Assembly: GCA_903864485.1 (NCBI GenBank)
Contig: CAIPGD010000372.1
Location: forward strand, 1 to 12,110
Source: an uncultured bacterium
Lineage (GTDB): Bacteria; Pseudomonadota; Gammaproteobacteria; Burkholderiales; Burkholderiaceae_E
Direction: 5' to 3'
Length of the DNA: 12,110 bases
Shown one piece after another: positions 5,616 through 10,501 of this stretch (position 1 is the stretch's first letter; every line of letters begins with the position of its first letter). The translations under genes and the position numbers were made by a program. The notes beneath the pieces were generated by a model. It had not been told where the DNA came from. It worked only from the letters and a program-made list of their open reading frames with translations, and ran no database searches.

Positions 5616-7631
5616 ATGACCTCCGCTGCCCTAAATCCGGCCCAGCGCGAGGCCGTGCGTCATCTTGAGACCCCTTGCCTGGTTCTTGCGGGTGCTGGCA
5701 GCGGGAAGACACGGGTGATCGCCAGCAAACTGGCCTATCTGATCGACGAGTGCGGGGTGGCTGCGCCCTCGATCGCGGCGATTACCTTTACCAATAAGGC
5801 AGCGCGCGAGATGTTGGAGCGCGCCCGGACCCTCGTCCAGACCCCGATTGAGGGGCGGCGCAAGCCACTGATCTCGACGTTTCATGCGCTGGGCGTGCAT
5901 TTTTTACGAACCGAAGCGCAGGCTGCAGCACTCAAGCCAGGCTTTTCGATTTTTGCGGCCGACGATTCGTTAGGGGTGATTACTCAGGCGCTCGGGACGA
6001 CCGACCGCGTGTTGGCCCGAGCCGTCCAGTCGCAGATTTCGCTCTGGAAGAATGGACTGATCGAGCCCGATGAGGCGGTGGCACGCAGCACCGGAGATCG
6101 CGATCAGGCCGCGGCCCGCGCCTATCGGGAATATGCTGCAACACTCTCAGCCTATCAGGCGGTCGACTTTGATGACTTGATTCGGCTGCCAGTACGGATT
6201 TTGGAGCGCGACCTGGAGGTCCGCGAGCGCTGGCAGCGACGTCTTCGTTACCTGTTAATCGACGAGGTTCAGGACACCAATGCGGCCCAGTACGCCTGGT
6301 TGCGGCTGTTGGCGGGTCCGCTCACGCACTTTACCGCCGTGGGGGACGACGACCAGTCGATCTATGGGTGGCGGGGCGCGACGCTCGATAATCTGCAGCG
6401 CCTGGGAACGGATTATCCGACCCTTAAGGTGATCAAGCTCGAGCAGAACTATCGTTCGTGTCAGCACATCCTGAATGCCGCCAACCAGGTGATCCGCGCC
6501 AATCCAAAGTTGTTTGAGAAGACCCTTTGGTCCGAGCTTGGGCCAGGTGATCCGGTGCTGGTGAGTGCTTGTGAAGATGACGAGGAGGAGGCCGAACGGA
6601 TCGCGGTGCGAATCTCTGCGATGAAATTCGAGCGCCGCGCGCGGTTCGCCGATTTTGCCGTGCTGTACCGGTCAAACCAGCAGGCAAGACTCCTCGAGCA
6701 GGCGCTGCGCAAGCAGCACATTCCTTACACCGTCACCGGGGGGACGTCCTTTTTTGAGCGAACCGAGGTCCGAGATCTGGCGGCCTACCTGCGGCTGCTG
6801 GTCAATGATGACGATGACCCTGCATTCATTCGGGCGGTGACGACCCCGCGCCGAGGGATTGGTGCGGCCACGCTGGAGACCTTGGGGGCACTGGCTGGCG
6901 AGCGTCAGTGTTCACTGCTGGCGGCGCTCTTTGAGACCGCGGCGGAGTCCAGGCTAGCGGCAAGACAGCTCGCCCCTTTGCGCGAATTTGGCGCGTTCAT
7001 CCACCGATTTACCTGGCGCGCGGAGCGCGAGACCGTGGCGGTCGTCATCGATGATTTGCTAGCGGCGATCGCTTATCGGGACTGGTTGTTCGATAACGAA
7101 CCCGACCGCCAGGCTTCACAGCGCTGGCAGAACGTCTGTGAATTTGTTGACTGGATCAAACGTCGGGCCGAGGAGGATGGGCGTAACCTGTTGGAGATGG
7201 CGCAACTGATGGCCCTGGCTTCGCGGCTCGACGGACGCGAGGACGATTCGGATGCAGTGCGACTCTCAACCCTGCATGCCGCCAAAGGGCTCGAGTGGCC
7301 TCACGTGTTCCTGGCGGGTGTTGAGGAGGGCTTACTGCCCTCGAGCGTTGGCCTCGAGGACGATGCGGCCGACGCCATCGTGCGGTTTGAAGAAGAGCGA
7401 CGTTTAATGTACGTCGGGATCACCCGGGCGCAACGTTCGCTTCAGGTGTCGTGGTGCCGTCAACGCAGCCGTGGGCGCGAACGCGTGGCGGAGCGCGAGC
7501 CCTCGCGATTTATCGCCGAGATGGGCCTGGATCGAGCGTTAGAAAAAACGCCCGACCTATCGCCTGAGCAAAAGGCCCAGACCCCTCAGGAACGGATTGC
7601 GGCCTTGCAGGCCTTGTTGCGCAAGTCCTAG
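5616..7631 (+). CDS. rep: ATP-dependent DNA helicase Rep
   Basis: This is a superfamily 1A 3'-5' helicase that clears proteins ahead of the fork and takes part in replication restart. Motifs: Q/P-loop region with GAGSGKT at residues 26-32 (Lys31); motif Ia TFTNKAAREM; Walker B LIDEVQDTN with Asp216-Glu217; motif III GDDDQSIYGWRGA at 243-255; motif IV KLEQNYRS; motif V TLHAAKGLEWP; and motif VI VGITRAQ at 600-606. The length of 671 aa matches Rep (E. coli Rep is about 673) better than UvrD (about 720). The FFERTEVRDLAAYLR and VKLEQNYRS-like stretches also resemble Rep. Motif II has Val where Tyr is common (DEVQD versus DEYQD). The start is 3 nt after the priA stop, so translation is probably coupled. 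The gene ends 22 nt from the convergent cytochrome gene. Confidence 0.94.
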   Translation: MTSAALNPAQREAVRHLETPCLVLAGAGSGKTRVIASKLAYLIDECGVAAPSIAAITFTNKAAREMLERARTLVQTPIEGRRKPLISTFHALGVHFLRTEAQAAALKPGFSIFAADDSLGVITQALGTTDRVLARAVQSQISLWKNGLIEPDEAVARSTGDRDQAAARAYREYAATLSAYQAVDFDDLIRLPVRILERDLEVRERWQRRLRYLLIDEVQDTNAAQYAWLRLLAGPLTHFTAVGDDDQSIYGWRGATLDNLQRLGTDYPTLKVIKLEQNYRSCQHILNAANQVIRANPKLFEKTLWSELGPGDPVLVSACEDDEEEAERIAVRISAMKFERRARFADFAVLYRSNQQARLLEQALRKQHIPYTVTGGTSFFERTEVRDLAAYLRLLVNDDDDPAFIRAVTTPRRGIGAATLETLGALAGERQCSLLAALFETAAESRLAARQLAPLREFGAFIHRFTWRAERETVAVVIDDLLAAIAYRDWLFDNEPDRQASQRWQNVCEFVDWIKRRAEEDGRNLLEMAQLMALASRLDGREDDSDAVRLSTLHAAKGLEWPHVFLAGVEEGLLPSSVGLEDDAADAIVRFEEERRLMYVGITRAQRSLQVSWCRQRSRGRERVAEREPSRFIAEMGLDRALEKTPDLSPEQKAQTPQERIAALQALLRKS

Positions 7632-7653
7632 CGGATTTATTGAGCCCACGATT

Positions 7654-8178
7654 TTATTTAGCCGGCTCGTCAAATTTGGCGCCGCCGGCGTTGGCCATGT
7701 GCACCACGGCCCGACCCACTTCAACGTCGGCGTATTCCCCGCCGCCCTGAGCCGACATCAGGCCCTTGCCCTTGAGGGCCGAATTGAGCAGGCCAGGATA
7801 GCCCTGTCCAATCCGTGGCCCCCAGGCAGCGGCATCCCCAAACTTGGGCGCGCCTGCGGCACCAACGCCGTGGCAAGCGACGCACTGTGCGCTGTAGACC
7901 TCGAGCCCGGTTCGCAGAACCTGTGGCGCCGACGCATCCTTGATCTCGAATCGGGCGACCGGTCGGATCCGCGCCTCAATTGCCTGGGTCGACATGACGT
8001 CGCTACCTGCATTGGGCTTCTTGCCCGAGGTGACATAGCTCGCCAAGAGGACGATGACGATCACCGGGACGATGAAGGCCAGCAAAATCACTTTGATCAA
8101 CTGCTGGGGGGTTTTGATCAGCGGTTCGGGCGCCTCATCGTCGGCGTGACCTTGATGATCGTTGGTTTTATTGCTCAT
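7654..8178 (-). CDS. Membrane-anchored cytochrome c5-type protein
   Basis: This is a small c-type cytochrome, probably carrying electrons in the periplasm toward a terminal oxidase. The 174 aa comprise an acidic cytoplasmic N-terminus (1-26), one hydrophobic membrane segment (about 28-48, rich in Ile/Val/Leu), and a periplasmic class I cytochrome domain. That domain has one haem site CVACH at 99-103 (Cys99, Cys102, axial His103) and probable axial Met141 in GLMSAQGGG. The order haem site, GPRI, Met-x-Gly-rich loop and a final ADVEVGRAVVHMAN helix fits the cytochrome c5 family of betaproteobacteria. The segment looks like an uncleaved anchor, because no AxA site follows it. It is transcribed toward rep, with a 22-nt gap and no clear terminator. 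A candidate promoter lies at 8257-8285. The exact electron partner cannot be told from sequence. Confidence 0.9.
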   Translation of the reverse strand: MSNKTNDHQGHADDEAPEPLIKTPQQLIKVILLAFIVPVIVIVLLASYVTSGKKPNAGSDVMSTQAIEARIRPVARFEIKDASAPQVLRTGLEVYSAQCVACHGVGAAGAPKFGDAAAWGPRIGQGYPGLLNSALKGKGLMSAQGGGEYADVEVGRAVVHMANAGGAKFDEPAK

Positions 8179-8256
8179 CGCGCGGCTCTTGGGAGTTGAT
8201 CAGGCAGAAGTCGATTTTTGGATCGGATGATACGGATCGGAATAAATTCCCAGAGA

Positions 8257-8285
8257 ATGATACCCACGGATGCGAATTCGGTCAC
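8257..8285 (-). promoter_or_regulatory. Candidate sigma-70 promoter for the cytochrome gene
   Basis: Read on the minus strand, the -35 is GTGACC (8285-8280), the spacer is 17 nt and the -10 is TATCAT (8262-8257). The predicted start is near 8250, giving a leader of about 72 nt. An inverted repeat GGAAT-AA-ATTCC (8239-8250) sits at the predicted start and could be an operator. A second GTATCAT lies at 8232-8226 on the same strand but has no good -35. This is assigned by motif only. Confidence 0.4.
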
Positions 8286-8307
8286 GCGACCGATGGACGC
8301 GAACGCG

Positions 8308-8336
8308 TGGACGCTCCCGAATCGACCGAGTATCAT
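8308..8336 (+). promoter_or_regulatory. Candidate sigma-70 promoter for tRNA-Arg
   Basis: -35 TGGACG (8308-8313), a 17-nt spacer and -10 TATCAT (8331-8336). The expected transcription start is near 8343, about 16 nt before the mature tRNA 5' end, a reasonable leader for RNase P processing. A TTGACA at 8346-8351 is too close to the tRNA to act as its -35 unless the -10 lay inside the gene, so it is not used here. Confidence 0.4.
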
Positions 8337-8358
8337 GGCGAGTCGTTGACAGAGACCC

Positions 8359-8434
8359 GCGCCTGTAGCTCAGTGGATAGAGTACTGGCCTCCGAAGCCA
8401 GGGGTCGCTGGTTCGATCCCAGCCAGGCGCGCCA
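8359..8434 (+). tRNA. tRNA-Arg, anticodon CCG
   Basis: A complete 76-nt cloverleaf. The acceptor stem GCGCCTG/CAGGCGC has 7 perfect pairs. The D arm is GCTC/GAGT with an AGTGGATA loop. The anticodon stem CTGGC/GCCAG encloses the loop CTCCGAA, with anticodon CCG at 8392-8394. The variable loop is GGGTC, and the T stem GCTGG/CCAGC encloses TTCGATC. The discriminator is G8431 and CCA (8432-8434) is encoded. Anticodon CCG reads CGG arginine codons. The gene stands alone between a divergent cytochrome gene and a convergent attachment-family gene. No T-rich terminator is seen in 8435-8486. Confidence 0.97.
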
Positions 8435-8486
8435 ACGGAATTGGCCTACACGGACCCCATTTGATCAACGGCAAGCCCTAAGGCGC

Positions 8487-9038
8487 TCATTGACTACCGG
8501 GCTGTGCGGGCGCCAGTAAGGCTTGGGCTTGGAGGCGGGATTCGATGTCAGTGACCGAGAGCTTGGATAGGTCCTTGGCGATGGTGTGCGCTAGGCGCTT
8601 CGTGACTTGCGGCGAGAGCTGCGCCCGGACTCGTCCCAGAAATCGCGGGGCGGCAATCAGAATCAGATGTTCATAAGCGCCTTCGCGCCGGGCGCCTTCG
8701 AGCCGTTGAGCCAACTGTCGGGCGAACTGCCCTTCGAGTTTGTCGTCCGTGCTCGTGCGGGGTTCGGCGCTATGGCCAGCGCCGTGAATCGTGCCATGGT
8801 GACCCGGCGATCCGCTTCCCCCAATCCCAGCACTGCCATAGTGACCTTTCGCATCGGCATGGCGCTCATGATCGCCCGGCCGGCTCTGCGGCTGCATCAG
8901 ATCTTCAAGCTCCCGCAGTGGCTCGTCCGAGCGGGATTGAAAGATCCGCGCGCGGCTGTCATCGGCTACGGCGATCCAGGTTGTGTGTGAAGTGTGTGAA
9001 CGGGGGGTCTGCATCGGGGTCTGCATCGGGGTCTGCAT
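8487..9038 (-). CDS. Host-attachment-family protein (Host_attach / baeRF-type)
   Basis: The protein matches, by pattern, the family annotated as 'protein required for attachment to host cells'. That family is now thought to be related to bacterial release-factor eRF1-like folds, and its real role is unsettled. Visible landmarks are TTWIAVADDSRARIF at 19-33 (usually at the very N-terminus), a variable middle, FARQLAQRLEGARREGAYEHLILIAAPRFLG at about 104-134 (cited only as a landmark), and a C-terminal KDLSKLSVTDIESRL helix. At 183 aa it is longer than the usual 145-150. The extras are an N-terminal MQTP x3 plus SHT x2 repeat (1-18) and a Gly/Ser/His-rich stretch (65-92). The start at 9038 is supported by an excellent AGGAGAG six bases upstream, so the repeats are translated. 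It is a lone gene, divergent from metC. No signal peptide is seen, so it is probably cytoplasmic. Confidence 0.82.
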   Translation of the reverse strand: MQTPMQTPMQTPRSHTSHTTWIAVADDSRARIFQSRSDEPLRELEDLMQPQSRPGDHERHADAKGHYGSAGIGGSGSPGHHGTIHGAGHSAEPRTSTDDKLEGQFARQLAQRLEGARREGAYEHLILIAAPRFLGRVRAQLSPQVTKRLAHTIAKDLSKLSVTDIESRLQAQALLAPAQPGSQ

Positions 9039-9039
9039 G
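8983..9039 (-). repeat. 12-nt x3 and 9-nt x2 tandem repeats at the 5' end of the attachment-family gene
   Basis: On the plus strand GGGGTCTGCATC occurs at 9004-9015, 9016-9027 and 9028-9039 (last base differs). Just to the left GTGTGTGAA occurs twice (8983-9000). On the coding strand the 12-nt units read ATG-CAG-ACC-CC, so each carries a start codon and encodes MQTP. The 9-nt units encode SHT-SHT. The frame is kept throughout. Confidence 0.96.
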
Positions 9040-9044
9040 TCGGG

Positions 9045-9051
9045 CTCTCCT
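9045..9051 (-). promoter_or_regulatory. Shine-Dalgarno AGGAGAG fixing the first MQTP start
   Basis: Read on the minus strand, AGGAGAG is followed by 6 nt and then ATG at 9038. The two later in-frame ATGs, 12 and 24 nt downstream, are too far for this site. Translation should therefore begin at the first repeat unit. Confidence 0.8.
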
Positions 9052-9174
9052 GGATCATCGCTTCGCGCTCGGACTTGCAGTTAAGCATCTGCGGTGCCCA
9101 GGGCCCTCAGTGGGTTTTTGCGCCGATTTAGACTGTGAAGCCGATGAGTTGTTCGACCTTCAGTTTGCTTGAGC

Positions 9175-9178
9175 GGAG
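9175..9178 (+). promoter_or_regulatory. Shine-Dalgarno GGAG for metC
   Basis: GGAG lies 9 nt before the ATG at 9188. No comparable site precedes the internal ATGs at 9230, 9239 or 9275, so the long N-terminus of MetC is likely real. Confidence 0.6.
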
Positions 9179-9187
9179 TTTTTCCCG

Positions 9188-10492
9188 ATGACGTCCCCTG
9201 AATCCCCAGTGATCCCGCCCGCGAACAGGATGCCCGCCATGCACCCAACCCCGCGCTCCACCCCGCGGTCCTCCATGCCCTCCACGACTCGCTACAGCGA
9301 AGTCGGCCGGCGCATTGACGCCCTGGTGCGCACGGCTAATGTTCCGGTCGTGCGAGCATCCAGTGTGCTTTTCGAGTCGCTGGCCGCAGTCGACCTGGCC
9401 CTTGAGGACACGGCTCGCGGAGTGCGCCATGCGACCACGTATGGCACTTGTGGGGTGCCGACCACGATGGCCCTGATGGATGCGGTGGCTGAACTCGAGG
9501 GTTGGGGCGCAGCCCCGGCCCTTGACCGGAAAGGGCCAGGAACCCGCGCGGCTTTGGTGCCTTCGGGCCTGGCGGCGATTGCGCTGGCAGTCTTGACCTT
9601 TGCGGCGAGCGGAGATCATGTGCTGATGCCTGACAGTATTTATGGCCCGGGGCGGGCCCTGGCCCAAGGGCAACTGGCGCGGGCCGGGATTGAGGCCACG
9701 TTTTATGATCCGCGAATCGATCCGGCGGGTCTGGCGCAGCTCATGCGGCCGCGAACGCGCATCGTCTACCTCGAGAGCCCCGGGAGTTATACCTTCGAAA
9801 TTCAGGACGTTGCGGGCCTTGCCGCAATGGCGCGCGAACACGGCGCACTTTCGATGATCGATAACGCATGGGGCAGTCCGTTGCACTTTCATCCGTTCGA
9901 ACATGGTGTCGACGTGTCGATTGTCCCGCTGACCAAATACTGGGGCGGTCATGCGGACGTGTTGATGGGCGCGGTGGTCGTTACCGACGAACTTTGGCCA
10001 ACCCTCTGGCGTACGGTGCGCGGCCTTGGGTTGTGTGTGTCGAGCGATGATGCCTGGTTGGTCTTGCGCGGGCTTCGTACGCTCCCGCAGCGAGTGGCGC
10101 AACACGAGGTGTCCGCGATCGCGGTGGCGCAATGGCTGCAGCGCCATGACGGGGTGGTCCGGGTGCTGCACCCTGCGCTCCCTGATCATCCGGATCATGC
10201 GCTCTGGCGGCGGGACTTTTCCGGAAGCTGCGGGCTGTTTTCAGTCGAACTCGAGCGCGGGCTCGAGAGCCGGGTGGCCGCCTTGGTCGAGGGCCGGCGC
10301 CATTTCGGTATCGGCTACTCGTGGGGCGGTTTCGAGAGCCTGATCATGCCAGCTCGCCTACAAGGACTGAGGACTACGAAGCCCTGGGACGGTGGGCCGT
10401 TGGTTCGGCTGCACGTTGGCCTCGAATCGGTGGCGGATCTCCTGGAGGATCTCGAGCAAGGTTTTCAGGCCATGGGGATCGCCCCCCGGTAG
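9188..10492 (+). CDS. metC: Cystathionine beta-lyase
   Basis: This PLP enzyme of the Cys/Met metabolism family cleaves cystathionine to homocysteine, pyruvate and ammonia, in methionine synthesis. The Schiff-base lysine is Lys250 in PLTKYWGGHADVLMG. Asp225 in MIDNAW contacts the pyridine ring, and Tyr85 lies in the TTYGTCGVPTT loop. The stretches VVRASSVLFES, ALVPSGLAAIALA, YLESPGSYTFEIQDV and GLCVSSDDAWLVLRGLRTL are characteristic of the proteobacterial beta-lyase branch rather than gamma-synthases. At 434 aa it is about 35-40 longer than usual; the excess is a Pro/Ser/Thr-rich N-terminus (1-37) with a TPRS duplication. Start 9188 is preferred because of its GGAG. A start at Met30 (9275) would give a normal-length protein but lacks a ribosome binding site. 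argS begins 9 nt after the stop, so the two are probably co-transcribed. Confidence 0.93.
   Translation: MTSPESPVIPPANRMPAMHPTPRSTPRSSMPSTTRYSEVGRRIDALVRTANVPVVRASSVLFESLAAVDLALEDTARGVRHATTYGTCGVPTTMALMDAVAELEGWGAAPALDRKGPGTRAALVPSGLAAIALAVLTFAASGDHVLMPDSIYGPGRALAQGQLARAGIEATFYDPRIDPAGLAQLMRPRTRIVYLESPGSYTFEIQDVAGLAAMAREHGALSMIDNAWGSPLHFHPFEHGVDVSIVPLTKYWGGHADVLMGAVVVTDELWPTLWRTVRGLGLCVSSDDAWLVLRGLRTLPQRVAQHEVSAIAVAQWLQRHDGVVRVLHPALPDHPDHALWRRDFSGSCGLFSVELERGLESRVAALVEGRRHFGIGYSWGGFESLIMPARLQGLRTTKPWDGGPLVRLHVGLESVADLLEDLEQGFQAMGIAPR
9248..9271 (+). repeat. 12-nt duplication (TPRS x2) in metC
   Basis: ACCCCGCGCTCC and ACCCCGCGGTCC lie head to tail with one mismatch, encoding TPRS-TPRS at MetC residues 21-28. 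They sit in the poorly conserved N-terminal extension and have the same 12-nt period as the repeats in priA, argS and the attachment-family gene. Confidence 0.85.
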
Positions 10493-10501
10493 AATCGCCG
10501 C

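Noticed and set aside
4672..5712. 346-codon open frame on the minus strand opposite priA and the start of rep
   Set aside because: It is antisense to the PriA zinc module and helicase motifs, has low-complexity Arg/Pro/Ser composition, and spans the priA-rep junction.
8359..8486. tRNA 3' end as an integration site for a mobile element
   Set aside because: No integrase is present and I noticed no second copy of the tRNA 3' end in the window; the flanking gene is a common chromosomal one.
8196..8519. 107-codon plus-strand open frame across the tRNA gene
   Set aside because: It contains the translated tRNA (a SSVDRVLASEARGRWFDPS-like string well known from mis-annotations); the tRNA explains the sequence.
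9097..9119. CCCA...TGGG hairpin followed by TTTTT, terminator-like
   Set aside because: The stem is only 4 bp with a 10-nt loop and there is no plus-strand gene just upstream to terminate.
9128..10198. Long 356-codon open frame on the minus strand opposite metC
   Set aside because: It is antisense to a gene with all PLP-enzyme motifs. The predicted protein is Arg/His/Gly-rich without family resemblance, a usual by-product of GC-rich codon use.
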